Positions 1-9,743 of a DNA stretch of 64,000 bases are shown piece by piece. The notes under the pieces were generated by a model. That model did not search any database, was not told the DNA's origin, and saw only the letters and a list, made by a program, of their open reading frames with translations. Source of the stretch: Fusibacter sp. A1 (lineage in GTDB: Bacteria > Bacillota > Clostridia > Peptostreptococcales > Acidaminobacteraceae); the NCBI RefSeq assembly GCF_004125825.1, contig NZ_QQWI01000005.1, forward strand, positions 186,001 to 250,000. The letters are read 5' to 3'. A program made the translations under genes and the position numbers. Each line of letters begins with the position of its first letter. Within the stretch, counting starts at the first letter, position 1.

Positions 1-1686
1 GTAGGCTCGAGGGGGTCTGTCGGATCTTCTTTCGCTGCGACCATGTCGGACATCACAGAGGTTAATCCGCTACCGCCGCATTATCACTGCAGAAGCTGCC
101 TGTACAGCGAGTTCATCACAGACGGTAGTATCGCAAGCGGTGCGGACTTAAAGGATAAGACTTGTCCAAAGTGTGGTGACAATCTTAAAAAAGACGGTCA
201 TGATATTCCCTTTGAGACATTCCTAGGATTTGAGGGTGATAAGGAACCCGATATCGACCTCAACTTCGCCGGTGTCTATCAGGCGACCTCGCATGCCTAC
301 ACAGAAGAGCTGTTTGGCGAAGGTTTTGTCTACAAGGCTGGTACCATCGGTACTGTCGCTGAGAAAACCGCCTTCGGATTCGTGAAGAAGTATGTTGAGG
401 AAAAAGAGAAGAAGATGAATTATCATGAGGTCGTAAGGCTCGCTCAGGGGTGTGTCGGCGTCAGAAGGACTTCCGGACAGCATCCGGGCGGAATCATGGT
501 TATTCCCCATTATAAGAACGTACATGATTTCACACCTATACAGTATCCTGCCAATGACAGTTCGAGCGGTGTCATCACAACGCATTTCGACTACCACTCG
601 ATCAGCGGTAGGATTCTAAAGCTTGACATACTCGGACACGATGTTCCGACTATCATTAAGATGACAGAAGATTTCACAGGTATCGACGCGATGGAGATTC
701 CGCTTGACGATCCAGACACGCTAAAGATATTCACTTCAGTCAAATCACTTAAGATAGTCGACAAGGATTACCCGATCAAGATCGGAAGCCTCGGGATCCC
801 CGAGTTTGGTACGAAATTTGTAAGACAGATGCTAGTGGACACTCAACCTACGAGCTTCGCGGAACTTGTTCAGATTTCGGGCCTTTCACACGGTACCGAT
901 GTTTGGATCAACAACGCTGCGGATCTTGTAGCCGATGGCATTGTTTCCTTAAAGGATGTTATTGGAACACGTGACGACATCATGGTCTATCTCATGTATG
1001 CCGGTCTTCCACCGAAGGATTCCTTCTTTATCATGGAAGGGGTCCGAAAAGGAAAGGGCCTAAAGCCTGAGCAGGAAGAGCAGATGAGGTCGTTCAACGT
1101 GCCTAAGTGGTATATTGAATCCTGTAAAAAGATCAAATACATGTTCCCTAAAGCCCATGCGGTAGCTTATGTCATGATGTCTGTGCGTATCGCCTACTTT
1201 AAAGTGCATCATCCGCTCGCCTTCTATGCGACCTTCTTTACGATTAAGGTAGACGACTTCGACGCCCATCTTGTTTCCCAGGGAAGAGATGCGATCAAGC
1301 AGAGGATGCAGGAGCTTGAGGAAATACCAAAGATGTCGACCAAGGAGCAAAACCAATATACCATTCTTGAAGCGACGTTTGAAATGTATGCCAGGGGTTT
1401 CGCCTGTAAGCCTGTGCATCTATACAATTCGGATGCTGAAAAGTTCAAGATAGAAGATGGACAGATACTCCCACCCTTAAGAGCGCTTCAGGGTGTCGGA
1501 GAGAACGCGGCTAAAAGTATCGTAGCCGCTAGGGAAGAAAGTGAATTTATTTCGATCAACGATGTCAAGACAAGAGGCAAGGCGAACAGATCCGTCATCG
1601 AGGCACTCGTCAACCATGGTGTTCTCAGAGGCCTTCCTGAGAGCAATCAGCTTAGTTTTGACATGTTTCTGACCGATGGTTTTTAA
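1..1686 (+). CDS. polC: DNA polymerase III alpha subunit, PolC type (3' part)
   Basis: This is the C-terminal ~561 residues of the Gram-positive replicative polymerase. The frame is open to the first base of the window ([10 protein letters not shown] precedes the first Met), so the gene starts upstream and position 1 is not a start codon. Visible elements are a PolC zinc finger with two Cys pairs (CRSC and CPKC, about residues 31-60 of the fragment), the palm motif PDIDLNF that carries catalytic aspartates, and a C-terminal fingers/helix-hairpin region. The exonuclease and OB domains lie outside the window. The stop is followed by the promoter of the rimP operon. Clostridia and bacilli commonly have polC just before rimP-nusA. 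Confidence 0.97.
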   Translation, partial: VGSRGSVGSSFAATMSDITEVNPLPPHYHCRSCLYSEFITDGSIASGADLKDKTCPKCGDNLKKDGHDIPFETFLGFEGDKEPDIDLNFAGVYQATSHAYTEELFGEGFVYKAGTIGTVAEKTAFGFVKKYVEEKEKKMNYHEVVRLAQGCVGVRRTSGQHPGGIMVIPHYKNVHDFTPIQYPANDSSSGVITTHFDYHSISGRILKLDILGHDVPTIIKMTEDFTGIDAMEIPLDDPDTLKIFTSVKSLKIVDKDYPIKIGSLGIPEFGTKFVRQMLVDTQPTSFAELVQISGLSHGTDVWINNAADLVADGIVSLKDVIGTRDDIMVYLMYAGLPPKDSFFIMEGVRKGKGLKPEQEEQMRSFNVPKWYIESCKKIKYMFPKAHAVAYVMMSVRIAYFKVHHPLAFYATFFTIKVDDFDAHLVSQGRDAIKQRMQELEEIPKMSTKEQNQYTILEATFEMYARGFACKPVHLYNSDAEKFKIEDGQILPPLRALQGVGENAAKSIVAAREESEFISINDVKTRGKANRSVIEALVNHGVLRGLPESNQLSFDMFLTDGF

Positions 1687-1700
1687 GATTTGCTAAAAAT

Positions 1701-1729
1701 TTGCTTTTATCTGACACTTGTGGTATACT
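1701..1729 (+). promoter_or_regulatory. Promoter of the rimP-nusA-infB operon
   Basis: TTGCTT (1701-1706), a 17-base spacer and TATACT (1724-1729), with TG at 1721-1722 giving an extended -10. It lies between polC and rimP, so the translation operon can be transcribed independently of polC. Confidence 0.75.
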
Positions 1730-1754
1730 TACGTTAATTGAATCTATAATGACG

Positions 1755-1780
1755 AAAGAGTGGGCTGAAGCCCACTCTTT
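1755..1780 (+). promoter_or_regulatory. Perfect hairpin in the rimP leader
   Basis: AAAGAGTGGGC (1755-1765), loop TGAA, GCCCACTCTTT (1770-1780): 11 perfect pairs and a tetraloop, located after the promoter and about 70 bases before rimP. The stem is followed by GTTATTATAT, not a T-run, so it is weak as an intrinsic terminator. It could be an attenuator, a polC terminator read from upstream, or an RNA-stabilising or NusA-responsive element. Its position inside the new transcript favours a leader role. Confidence 0.6.
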
Positions 1781-1849
1781 GTTATTATATGACTGTTCGA
1801 AAGCATTTAAGTGCACAAATATAATTGAAAGAACGTGAAGGAGGTTGTT

Positions 1850-2338
1850 ATGAAAGGCAAGAAAGTGCGTGTTGTCGACTTGGTCGCCGACACTTTTAAG
1901 AAACTGGCTCAAAGCGAGCTTGAGAAATACGAGCTTGTGGATGTTGAGTTCGTAAAAGAAGGTAAACACCGTTATTTAAGGGTATATATCGATACGATTG
2001 ATCCGAATGAAGGTGTGAGTATCGATGATTGCAAAATCGTAAGCCAGCAATTGAACCAGAAACTCGACGCGCTTGATCCGATTGAAGAAGAATATATTCT
2101 TGAAGTTTCTTCTCCAGGTATCGAACGCCCGTTAAAAAAGGAAGAGGATTTCATCAAATTTGCTGAAAAACTTGCACAAATCAAATTGTACTTCCCGATT
2201 AACGGATCAAAGATCATCGAAGGAATCCTCAAGGGGGTACAAGATGGTGAAGTACTTATTGAAGACGAGCGTAACAATGAGGTGATTTCTATCCCTAAGG
2301 ATAAGATCGCTGCTGCAAAATTACTTTTTAGATTTTAA
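1850..2338 (+). CDS. rimP: Ribosome maturation factor RimP
   Basis: RimP (YlxS) binds the 30S precursor and helps the S12/central-domain assembly steps. The 162-residue product has the usual two-domain layout: an N-terminal alpha/beta domain with the signature EVSSPGIERPL near residues 87-97, and a C-terminal SH3-like barrel. The ATG at 1850 is chosen because AAGGAGG (1838-1844) precedes it; a GTG at 1835 in the same frame overlaps this ribosome site and is unlikely. It is the first gene of the operon and nusA follows after 16 bases. Confidence 0.95.
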   Translation: MKGKKVRVVDLVADTFKKLAQSELEKYELVDVEFVKEGKHRYLRVYIDTIDPNEGVSIDDCKIVSQQLNQKLDALDPIEEEYILEVSSPGIERPLKKEEDFIKFAEKLAQIKLYFPINGSKIIEGILKGVQDGEVLIEDERNNEVISIPKDKIAAAKLLFRF

Positions 2339-2354
2339 TTAGGAGGTTTGACTT

Positions 2355-3425
2355 GTGAAAGGTGAACTAATCGAAGCCTTAGAGCAGATTGAAAAAGAAA
2401 AAGGCATATCAAAGGATACATTGATTGAGACTATTGAAGCAGCGCTAATCACTGCTTACAAAAAGAATTTTCCAGATTCCTTAAATGCTAAAATCCTTAT
2501 CGATCGCGATACTGGTGATGTAAAGGTATATTCTAGAATGGTTGTCGTTGAAGAGTATTATGAAGACTACGATGAAATTCTTTTAGAAGATGCTAAATTG
2601 AAGGATCCAAACTACGAAATCGGCGACATCATTGAAGAAGAAGTCACACCGCGCGACTTTGGCAGAATCGCAGCACAAACTGCGAAACAAGTGGTTGTTC
2701 AACGTATTAGAGAAGCGGAAAGAAATGTTATTTTCGATGAATTCTCAAGTAGGGAATCAGAAATCGTGACAGGTCTTGTCCAGCGTCAGAACAAAGGTAT
2801 CGCCTATATCAACCTTGGGAAAACAGAAGCGGTTCTTATTCCTTCTGAGCAGATTCCTGGTGAAGTATACGCACCTAACGAACGCGTCAAGACATATATC
2901 GTCGAAGTAAAAAGAACGTCTAAGGGACCTCAGGTTGTTGTGTCAAGAACGCATCCGGGTCTTGTGAAAAGATTGTTTGAACTTGAAGTACCTGAGATAC
3001 ATGACGGTGTCGTTGAAATCAAAAGCATTGCAAGGGAAGCTGGTTCAAGAACAAAACTTGCCGTGTATGCGAATGATGAGAACATCGATGCGGTCGGCGC
3101 TTGTGTAGGTCAACGTGGAGCCAGAGTTCAGACGATTGTGGATGAACTTAAGGGTGAAAAAATCGACATCATCAACTGGTCTGAAGACCCTAAGGTGTTT
3201 ATTTCAAACGCGCTCAGTCCATCAGAAGTAATCAGTGTTCATGAAAATGCAGATGAGCGTAGCGCGCTTGTCATCGTACCGGACCACCAATTGTCTCTTG
3301 CCATCGGTAAAGAAGGTCAAAATGCCAGACTTGCTGCTAAATTGACGGGTTGGAAAATTGATATCAAAAGCCAAACGCAATATCAAGCCCTTTTAGATGC
3401 GCAAGCTGAAAAAAGCGAGGCGTAA
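2355..3425 (+). CDS. nusA: Transcription termination/antitermination protein NusA
   Basis: NusA binds RNA polymerase near the RNA exit channel and modulates pausing, termination and antitermination. The 356-residue protein has the N-terminal polymerase-binding domain (about 1-125), an S1 domain (about 130-200), and KH1 and KH2 domains (about 200-345; GACVGQRGARVQ and AIGKEGQNARLA are the two KH loops). It lacks the C-terminal acidic repeats of E. coli NusA, as usual in Firmicutes. The GTG start has AGGAGG (2341-2346) eight bases upstream. It is co-transcribed with rimP and ylxR. Confidence 0.97.
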   Translation: MKGELIEALEQIEKEKGISKDTLIETIEAALITAYKKNFPDSLNAKILIDRDTGDVKVYSRMVVVEEYYEDYDEILLEDAKLKDPNYEIGDIIEEEVTPRDFGRIAAQTAKQVVVQRIREAERNVIFDEFSSRESEIVTGLVQRQNKGIAYINLGKTEAVLIPSEQIPGEVYAPNERVKTYIVEVKRTSKGPQVVVSRTHPGLVKRLFELEVPEIHDGVVEIKSIAREAGSRTKLAVYANDENIDAVGACVGQRGARVQTIVDELKGEKIDIINWSEDPKVFISNALSPSEVISVHENADERSALVIVPDHQLSLAIGKEGQNARLAAKLTGWKIDIKSQTQYQALLDAQAEKSEA

Positions 3426-3428
3426 GTC

Positions 3429-3698
3429 GTGAAAGCGAAAAAGGTACCTCAAAGAAAATGTTTGGGATGTAATGAACAATTTGATAAAAAAGATCTTGTG
3501 AGAGTAGTGAGAGATAAAGAAGGCCATGTCATTCTTGATACTACCGGCAAGGCTCATGGTAGAGGCGCTTATATTTGCAACAAGTCATCTTGTCTTGAGA
3601 CGGCACTTAAGCGCAAAGCTATAGAACGTGCTCTTGAAGTTAAATTAACTGAAGAAGTGATCTCATCACTTAAAGAGGCGATCAAACATGAAAACTAA
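3429..3698 (+). CDS. ylxR: YlxR family RNA-binding protein (RnpM)
   Basis: A small basic DUF448 protein of 89 residues, always found between nusA and infB in Firmicutes. The family signature is visible as RKCLGCNEQ near the N-terminus and GRGAYICNKSSC near residues 44-55. In Bacillus subtilis the homologue has been reported to bind RNase P RNA and modulate its activity (RnpM); that role is inferred here by family. GTG start three bases after nusA. Its 3' end overlaps ylxQ by 11 bases, which suggests translational coupling. Confidence 0.9.
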   Translation: MKAKKVPQRKCLGCNEQFDKKDLVRVVRDKEGHVILDTTGKAHGRGAYICNKSSCLETALKRKAIERALEVKLTEEVISSLKEAIKHEN

Positions 3699-3999
3699 AG
3701 TCTTAACACTGTTAGGTTTTGCTCAAAAATCGGGAAATGTTGTCTCGGGTAGTGAAATTGTGGTTAAAACGATAGATAAGGGTAAAGTACGCCTCGTATT
3801 CGTCGGCAAAGACGCTGCGGAAGGTACTACAAAAAAAATAATACTGAGATGTCAGAGATTAAACATACCATTTTATAGTGAGTTGACCGTAGATGAGCTT
3901 TCAGGAGCTATAGGCAAGCACAATAGAACGGTGGTGGCAATTACCGATAAGGGATTTGCCACTCAAATACTATCTTTAATCAGCGACATGGGCATCTAG
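3688..3999 (+). CDS. ylxQ: L7Ae/YlxQ family ribosomal-like protein
   Basis: A 103-residue L7Ae/L30e-fold protein; members bind kink-turn RNAs. The pattern LGFAQKSGNVVSG at the N-terminus and RLVFVGKDAAEGTTKK in the middle fits the family. The position between ylxR and infB is conserved in Firmicutes; the exact RNA partner is not known from the sequence. The ATG overlaps the end of ylxR, so translation is probably coupled. Confidence 0.9.
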   Translation: MKTKVLTLLGFAQKSGNVVSGSEIVVKTIDKGKVRLVFVGKDAAEGTTKKIILRCQRLNIPFYSELTVDELSGAIGKHNRTVVAITDKGFATQILSLISDMGI

Positions 4000-4023
4000 A
4001 GAAATTACTGGAGGTGCATGAAT

Positions 4024-6090
4024 ATGTCCAAAATTAGAATTTACCAAATTGCTAAAGAACTTAATATTCAGAATAAGGAATTAATAGAGAAACTGCACGA
4101 ACTTGGGATTGAAGCCAACAACCATATGTCTACTGTGGAAGATGAGACAGTAGCAATGCTACAAGAATTATATGGTAAGTCTGATTCCACTGAAACTTCT
4201 AAACCTGCTGAAGAGGCAAAAAAAGAAGTTAAAGAAGAGGTGAAAGCCGAATCTGACGACAGTGATTCAAAAAAAGGCAGAAAGACATCTAAAAAGAGAT
4301 GGCATTCTGAAGAGGAAGAGGAAGAAGTAGAGGAAGATACTACGATTTATCTACCTGCTAGAATGACAGTCGGTGATTTTTCAACTGTAATCGACGTAGC
4401 TGCGAACGAAGTTATCTTAAAGCTGATGAATCTTGGTGTCATGGCTGCGATGAACCACTATGTGGACTATGAGACACTTGAGCTATTGGCAAACGAGTTC
4501 GGGGTTGAAGTTGCACCAAAACCTGTAAAAGTTGACAAAGACGTAGTGGGTTATGACTTTGAAGATGAAGATAAGGATCTTGTTAAAAGAGCGCCTGTCG
4601 TAACAGTAATGGGCCATGTCGACCATGGTAAGACTTCACTGCTTGATGCGATCAGATCGACTGCCGTTACAGATACGGAAGCTGGCGGTATCACTCAGCA
4701 TATCGGTGCGTCTGAAGTTCAGATCAACGGAGAGAAAATCGTATTTCTTGATACTCCAGGCCATGAAGCGTTTACATCACTTCGTGCTCGTGGCGCACAA
4801 GTTACCGATATCGCAATTTTAGTAGTTGCTGCCGATGACGGTGTTATGCCTCAGACGATTGAAGCGATCGACCACGCACGTGCTGCAAATGTGCCGATTA
4901 TTGTCGCTGTCAATAAAATCGATAAGGACAATGCAAATCCTGATCGAGTGAAGCAAGAACTTTCTGATCTTGGCGTTTTAGTCGAGGATTGGGGCGGTGA
5001 TGTCATTTCTGTTCCTGTGTCTGCACTAAAAGGCGAGAACATCGATACATTACTTGAAATGGTTCTATTGGTTGCTGAAATGAACGAGCTAAAAGCGAAC
5101 CCAGACAGAAACGCTGTCGGTACGGTTATTGAAGCCAAGTTAGACAAAGGTCGTGGCGCGGTTGCAACGGTACTTGTTCAAAACGGTAGTCTTACAGTGG
5201 GTGACGCATTTGTTTGCGGTACTACATACGGGCGTGTTAGAGCACTATTCAACCACAAAGGCAAGAAAGTCAAAAAAGTGGGACCTTCATCTGCTGTGGA
5301 AGTAATCGGTATGAACGAAGTGGCAATGGCTGGAGATAAATTCTTCGCTGTTGATTCAGATAAGGAAGCAAAAAAAATCGCTGCGAAACGCGCGCTTCAA
5401 ATTAAGGAAGACGCGATGGCTCGTGCTGATCAACACGTCACGCTTGAAGATATCTTCAATCAGATTCAAGCTGGTAAGGTAAAAGAGCTTAACCTGATCA
5501 TCAAAGCTGATGCGCATGGTTCGTTAGAAGCACTTAGACACACACTTCTCAAGCTTAACAACGATGAAGTGAAGATCAACATCCAGCATGCCAATATCGG
5601 TGCGATCACTGAATCGGATATCATGTTGGCGACAGCTTCAAATACGATCGTTCTTGGTTTTAATGTAAGACCTTCTTCTACGGTTATCGGAATCGCTAAA
5701 AAAGAAGGCGTTGAAATTAAAACTTACCAGATCATCTATGAACTGATCAGCGATGTCGAGGCTGCTATGAAAGGTATGCTTGATCCGGAATTCGAAGAAG
5801 TTCAACTTGGAGAAGTTCAGGTTCGTGCTACTTTCAGACTACCGAATTCAGGTACCATCGCAGGTGGATACGTCATCAGCGGTAAAGTTGCCCGTAATTG
5901 CAAGGTTAGACTTCTTAGAGACGGTATCATCATCCACGACGGCGTATTGTCTTCATTAAAACGTTTTAAAGACGATGTTAAGGAAGTTGCTACCGGTTAT
6001 GAGTGTGGATTAGGATTTGCCGGGTATAACGACTTAAAAGAAGGCGATATCATAGAAGCATATGTCATTCAGGAAAAACCTAGAAAATAG
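4024..6090 (+). CDS. infB: Translation initiation factor IF-2
   Basis: IF-2 is the GTPase that brings fMet-tRNA to the 30S subunit and promotes subunit joining. The 688-residue protein has IF2N helices at the N-terminus, a charged Lys/Glu-rich linker (about 55-105), a second IF2N, then the G domain with GHVDHGKT (197-204), DTPGHEAF and NKID, followed by domains II to IV. ATG 4024 is preferred over ATG 4018 because GGAGG (4010-4014) is nine bases from it but only three from 4018. The short N-terminal region compared with E. coli is normal for Gram-positives. Confidence 0.97.
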   Translation: MSKIRIYQIAKELNIQNKELIEKLHELGIEANNHMSTVEDETVAMLQELYGKSDSTETSKPAEEAKKEVKEEVKAESDDSDSKKGRKTSKKRWHSEEEEEEVEEDTTIYLPARMTVGDFSTVIDVAANEVILKLMNLGVMAAMNHYVDYETLELLANEFGVEVAPKPVKVDKDVVGYDFEDEDKDLVKRAPVVTVMGHVDHGKTSLLDAIRSTAVTDTEAGGITQHIGASEVQINGEKIVFLDTPGHEAFTSLRARGAQVTDIAILVVAADDGVMPQTIEAIDHARAANVPIIVAVNKIDKDNANPDRVKQELSDLGVLVEDWGGDVISVPVSALKGENIDTLLEMVLLVAEMNELKANPDRNAVGTVIEAKLDKGRGAVATVLVQNGSLTVGDAFVCGTTYGRVRALFNHKGKKVKKVGPSSAVEVIGMNEVAMAGDKFFAVDSDKEAKKIAAKRALQIKEDAMARADQHVTLEDIFNQIQAGKVKELNLIIKADAHGSLEALRHTLLKLNNDEVKINIQHANIGAITESDIMLATASNTIVLGFNVRPSSTVIGIAKKEGVEIKTYQIIYELISDVEAAMKGMLDPEFEEVQLGEVQVRATFRLPNSGTIAGGYVISGKVARNCKVRLLRDGIIIHDGVLSSLKRFKDDVKEVATGYECGLGFAGYNDLKEGDIIEAYVIQEKPRK

Positions 6091-6107
6091 ATATAAGAGG
6101 TGCTATT

Positions 6108-6506
6108 ATGAAATTCGAACGTACGTTAAGAATATCAGAAGAGATCAAAAAAGTAGTCAGTCACCTTATCCGTTTTGAAATCAAGGATCCAAGAATTTCT
6201 AGTCTGACAAGCATCACTCATGTGGAAACTACAAATGACTTACGATTTGTAAATATCTATATCAGCGTGCTTGACGGACCTGAAAAGGCGCTTGAGACCA
6301 TCAAAGGGCTCAACAGCGCTAAAGGATTCGTTAGAAAAGCAATCGGTAAGGAAGTGAAACTTAGAGCGACACCTGAACCGATCTTCAAGTTGGACGATTC
6401 GATCGCTCAAAGTGTCAGAATGGCTCAGTTAATCACAGAAGTATCAAAAGGACATTCTGATTCAGAGGATGAAATAAATGATAAAAAACAAGACGATTCT
6501 GAATAA
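6108..6506 (+). CDS. rbfA: Ribosome-binding factor A
   Basis: RbfA is a KH-like protein that binds the 5' region of 16S rRNA during late 30S maturation and helps in cold. The 132-residue protein shows the family N-terminus (RTLRISEEIKKVVSHLI) and the RATPEPIFKLDDSI motif near residues 85-98. The C-terminal tail is acidic and overlaps the start of nrnA by 29 bases. It follows infB after 17 bases with an AAGAGG ribosome site. Confidence 0.95.
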   Translation: MKFERTLRISEEIKKVVSHLIRFEIKDPRISSLTSITHVETTNDLRFVNIYISVLDGPEKALETIKGLNSAKGFVRKAIGKEVKLRATPEPIFKLDDSIAQSVRMAQLITEVSKGHSDSEDEINDKKQDDSE

Positions 6507-7437
6507 ATTCAATGCAATTGCAATCCTGCCGCATACTATGCCCGATGGTGATACCATCGGGTCGTCTGTGGCGCTTTTTTTAGGCCTGAAACAATTAGGT
6601 CACAAGGCTTATATCATCATTGACGACCAGATACCCGATGAGATCAAATGCATATCGGACGGACACATCACTTCAGTCAATGAGGCAAAGAACACAGGTC
6701 TGACGTTTGACCTTTGTATTTCTGTGGATATGAGCGATAACGAAAGACTCAGAGAAAGGCAGTTCTTTGCAGATACCGCCAAACTTTGGAACATAGACCA
6801 TCATCAGACCAATACCTACTTTGGCGACCTTACGCTGGTGGATACCGCTGCCTCTGCGACGGGTGAGATCATCTTTGGTCTACTTCATGCCTGGGGAGTC
6901 ACGCTGACTAGTGAGATTGCTGAAGCGCTTTACGTTGCAATTGTGACAGACACGGGCAGCTTCAAATATCAGAACACTACTGCTACGACCCACAGGATTG
7001 TAGCCGATTTACTTGAAGTCGGCATCGACACGGAAAAGATATCAAGGTCGCTCTATCACAACGAACCGCAAAGTAAGATACAGCTACATGCCGTATGCAT
7101 GCAGGACCTTGCTTTCTATCAAAACGGCAAAGTCGCTGTGGCGGTGGTCTCGCAAGCGCTTCTCAAGGCTCATGCGGCAAATATGCTCGAGACGGATGGT
7201 CTGGTCGAAAAGATCAGGGATATCAGAGGCGTTGAGATGGTAGTGCTTTTAAAGGAAATAAACGATTCAGAGATTAAGATAAGTATGCGTTCTATCGGAG
7301 CTGTCGATGTTTCAAGTGTCGCCCAATCCTTTGGCGGTGGCGGACATAAGAATGCGGCCGGCTTTTCTGTCAAAGGCTCATTGCAGCTGGCGATTGATAC
7401 TGTTGTAAATGAAGTAGTTGAAAAGGTCATCCTATGA
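6478..7437 (+). CDS. nrnA: Bifunctional oligoribonuclease / pAp phosphatase NrnA
   Basis: A DHH/DHHA1 phosphoesterase of 319 residues, the family that degrades nano-RNAs and pAp, and in some species linear cyclic-dinucleotide products. Metal-site motifs are visible: PDGDTIGSS near residue 22, a second Asp in CISVDMSD, IDHHQTN near residue 105, and the DHHA1 glycine loop GGGGHKNAAGF near residue 280. It sits between rbfA and truB, its usual place in Clostridia and other Firmicutes, with overlaps to both neighbours that suggest coupled translation. Confidence 0.92.
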   Translation: MIKNKTILNKFNAIAILPHTMPDGDTIGSSVALFLGLKQLGHKAYIIIDDQIPDEIKCISDGHITSVNEAKNTGLTFDLCISVDMSDNERLRERQFFADTAKLWNIDHHQTNTYFGDLTLVDTAASATGEIIFGLLHAWGVTLTSEIAEALYVAIVTDTGSFKYQNTTATTHRIVADLLEVGIDTEKISRSLYHNEPQSKIQLHAVCMQDLAFYQNGKVAVAVVSQALLKAHAANMLETDGLVEKIRDIRGVEMVVLLKEINDSEIKISMRSIGAVDVSSVAQSFGGGGHKNAAGFSVKGSLQLAIDTVVNEVVEKVIL

Positions 7438-8345
7438 ACGGATTTTTAGTAATCGACAAGCCGGCAGGCATCACTTCTGCCAGAGTGGTAGGACAAGTGA
7501 AGAGGATGCTGCCTAAAAATACAAAGATCGGCCATACCGGAACCTTAGATCCCAATGTCACAGGAATTCTTCCTTTGGCAATCGGCAAGGCTACAAAAAC
7601 CATCGGGTTTATGGATAATGAGACGAAAACCTACCGGGCGACTTTCTTACTTGGCACATCCACAGATACCGAGGATGTATGGGGAACGGTTCTTGATGAA
7701 AAAGACTGTCCGGAATTGTCTGCATCTGCAGTCGAAGAAGCTGTTCTCTCTTTTGTAGGAGAACAGGAACAGATACCGCCGATGTACTCCGCCTTGAAGA
7801 AAGATGGTAAGCGACTCTACGATCTTGCAAGGCAGGGAATGGTCGTAGAGAGGGCGCCTAGAAAGATTACGATTCATTCCATTGAGGATATCGTCTACGA
7901 GCATCCCTACGTAAGCTACACGGCAGTTTGCTCGCGTGGCACCTATATCCGCACACTTTGCGTGGATATGGCGAAAAAGCTTAACACGCTTGGCACAATG
8001 AGTTCGCTGATTAGACTTTCTAGCGGTCCGTTTACGATGGAGCATGCATGTAAGCTCGAGGACCTTGAGCCGCAGTCCATCGAAAGCCGTCTGATACCGC
8101 TTGATATCATCTTTGAAGGATTTGACGTCATTGAAGTGGATAGGTTGCACGCAAAACATCTGCTCAACGGTGTAAAGGTCGAGTTGATGCGGTTTGCCAA
8201 AAAGAAAGTTGAACCTGGCACGACTATCAAGGTCATGTATGATAATGAACTGATTGGAATTGCGACGGCAAAAGACGGCACGATTGCGATGACACAGCTT
8301 TTTAGCATGAACGAATCTTTAAAAAACGACTGCGGAGGTGTATGA
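7434..8345 (+). CDS. truB: tRNA pseudouridine(55) synthase TruB
   Basis: TruB makes pseudouridine 55 in the T loop of most tRNAs. The 303-residue protein has the catalytic motif GHTGTLDP with Asp39, the YSALKKDG motif near residues 118-125, and a C-terminal PUA-like region. The ATGA overlap with nrnA (7434-7437) and the TGATG junction with ribF show tight coupling. Confidence 0.96.
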   Translation: MNGFLVIDKPAGITSARVVGQVKRMLPKNTKIGHTGTLDPNVTGILPLAIGKATKTIGFMDNETKTYRATFLLGTSTDTEDVWGTVLDEKDCPELSASAVEEAVLSFVGEQEQIPPMYSALKKDGKRLYDLARQGMVVERAPRKITIHSIEDIVYEHPYVSYTAVCSRGTYIRTLCVDMAKKLNTLGTMSSLIRLSSGPFTMEHACKLEDLEPQSIESRLIPLDIIFEGFDVIEVDRLHAKHLLNGVKVELMRFAKKKVEPGTTIKVMYDNELIGIATAKDGTIAMTQLFSMNESLKNDCGGV

Positions 8346-9265
8346 TGAAGGTTCTTAAACACCTGGAACACATGGAACTCAAAGAGGGCAGCGCTGTCGC
8401 ACTAGGAACATTCGACGGTCTTCATATAGGACATCAGGCGGTAATCAACCATACTGTAAGGATGGCGTCTGAGAAAAACCTTCAATCCGTTGTGTTTACA
8501 TTTTCAAATCTCCCAAGGCATTTCAATAAGGGCTTGTATCAGGAAGAACGTATCTTGTGTATCGACGATAAAATCGAACTGTTTGAGCAACTAGGTGTGG
8601 ACGTGCTCGTTATCGTGCCGTTCAACTCCAAAGTGCAAGGCATGAGTCGTGAAGCGTTTTTAGAATACCTGCTTAAATCCCTGAACATGAAGTCGCTCAC
8701 GGTGGGCTATAATTTCAGGTTCGGATTGAAGGCAGAGGGTACGGCCCAGTGGCTGCTTGAACAACAAGAGGCGTATGATTTTGAGTGCAAGGTGGTCAGT
8801 GCGGTTGTCGACCATTCCGATGTGGTCAGTTCGACACGTATAAGGGAAGCGCTTAGAAACGGCGACATCGAGCTTGCGAATGAACTTCTTGGACGCCACC
8901 ACTATGTATCTGGTGTGGTTCATCCAGGAAAACAACTCGGTAGAACGATCGGATATCCGACTGCGAATCTCAAGATCAGTCCCAACATGACACTGATAAA
9001 ATCAGGTGTTTATGTGACTGAAACCATCGTCGACGGCAGGATGTATCAAAGCGTCACCAATGTCGGCTTCAATCCTACTTTCGAGCAAGAGGACTTTAAT
9101 CTTGAAACATTCATTTTCGACTTTGACGAGGTACTCTACCATAAAAGCATCAAGGTCGTATTTCGAAACAGGATCAGGGATGAACTCAAGTTTGGCTCTG
9201 TCGAGGAGTTGAAGGACTGGATTGCGAAGGACGTGCAAGAGGCTATGCGGTTTTTTGAGCGATAA
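8345..9265 (+). CDS. ribF: Bifunctional riboflavin kinase / FAD synthetase
   Basis: RibF phosphorylates riboflavin to FMN and adenylates it to FAD. The N-terminal nucleotidyltransferase part shows LGTFDGLHIGH near residues 21-31 and SSTRIREAL; the C-terminal flavokinase shows GRTIGYPTANL. The length of 306 residues is normal. ATG 8345 (TGATG overlap with the truB stop) is preferred over ATG 8342 because GGAGG (8334-8338) is six bases away. It ends the rimP operon; a new promoter for rpsO follows. Confidence 0.95.
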   Translation: MKVLKHLEHMELKEGSAVALGTFDGLHIGHQAVINHTVRMASEKNLQSVVFTFSNLPRHFNKGLYQEERILCIDDKIELFEQLGVDVLVIVPFNSKVQGMSREAFLEYLLKSLNMKSLTVGYNFRFGLKAEGTAQWLLEQQEAYDFECKVVSAVVDHSDVVSSTRIREALRNGDIELANELLGRHHYVSGVVHPGKQLGRTIGYPTANLKISPNMTLIKSGVYVTETIVDGRMYQSVTNVGFNPTFEQEDFNLETFIFDFDEVLYHKSIKVVFRNRIRDELKFGSVEELKDWIAKDVQEAMRFFER

Positions 9266-9269
9266 GCCA

Positions 9270-9298
9270 TTTACAAATCAGTTGAATTGATGTATAAT
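9270..9298 (+). promoter_or_regulatory. Promoter of rpsO
   Basis: TTTACA (9270-9275), 17-base spacer, TATAAT (9293-9298), just after the ribF stop. The predicted transcript begins near 9305 and carries a structured leader. Confidence 0.8.
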
Positions 9299-9309
9299 TC
9301 ATAAGTCAA

Positions 9310-9354
9310 CTAGTGCTCAGTATTTAGACACTCCGACTTTATACTTGGCATTAG
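9310..9354 (+). promoter_or_regulatory. Structured rpsO leader, candidate S15 autoregulatory site
   Basis: CTAGTGC (9310-9316) pairs with GCATTAG (9348-9354), and AGTAT (9319-9323) pairs with ATACT (9341-9345), separated by a TC/TG internal loop. The element lies between the rpsO promoter and its AAGGAGG site. Ribosomal protein S15 is known to control its own mRNA through such leaders in several bacterial groups; here the function is inferred from position and fold only. Confidence 0.5.
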
Positions 9355-9380
9355 CGCAGAAAATCTAAGGAGGAATTACA

Positions 9381-9647
9381 ATGATTACAAAAGAAAAAAA
9401 AGAAGCAATCATCAAAGAGTTTGGTATTAAAGAAGGCGACACTGGTTCTCCAGAAGTTCAAGTAGCTATCTTGACAAACAGAATCGCTGAACTTACTGAG
9501 CACTTGAAAGATCACCACAAAGATCACCACTCAAGAAGAGGTCTTTTGAAAATGGTAGGTCATAGAAAAAATCTTCTAGGCTACCTTAAAAACAAAGACA
9601 TCGTTCGCTATAGAGAACTTATCGCGAGACTTGGCTTAAGAAAGTAA
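9381..9647 (+). CDS. rpsO: 30S ribosomal protein S15
   Basis: An 88-residue primary 16S rRNA-binding protein of the central domain. The family core [17 protein letters not shown] and [21 protein letters not shown] is intact. It is monocistronic between its own promoter and a strong terminator; pnp follows from a separate promoter, the same gene order as in many bacteria. Confidence 0.98.
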   Translation: MITKEKKEAIIKEFGIKEGDTGSPEVQVAILTNRIAELTEHLKDHHKDHHSRRGLLKMVGHRKNLLGYLKNKDIVRYRELIARLGLRK

Positions 9648-9653
9648 TTGGAG

Positions 9654-9679
9654 AAGAACGGGTTATCCCGTTCTTTTTT
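9654..9679 (+). terminator. Terminator of rpsO
   Basis: AAGAACGGG, loop TTAT, CCCGTTCTT and a T-run to 9679. Confidence 0.9.
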
Positions 9680-9700
9680 AAATGCCTGAAAATGCTTGAT

Positions 9701-9729
9701 TTGACAAGGGTTTTCTAGTATGCTATATG
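9701..9729 (+). promoter_or_regulatory. Promoter of pnp
   Basis: TTGACA (9701-9706), 17-base spacer, TATATG (9724-9729) with TGC just before it (extended -10). Transcription should start near 9736. Confidence 0.75.
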
Positions 9730-9743
9730 TAGGTAAAATTGCT

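Noticed and set aside
7647..8159. A 170-codon minus-strand frame inside truB
   Set aside because: It is the shadow of truB: truB has all family motifs, and the opposite frame has no ribosome site or recognisable domain.
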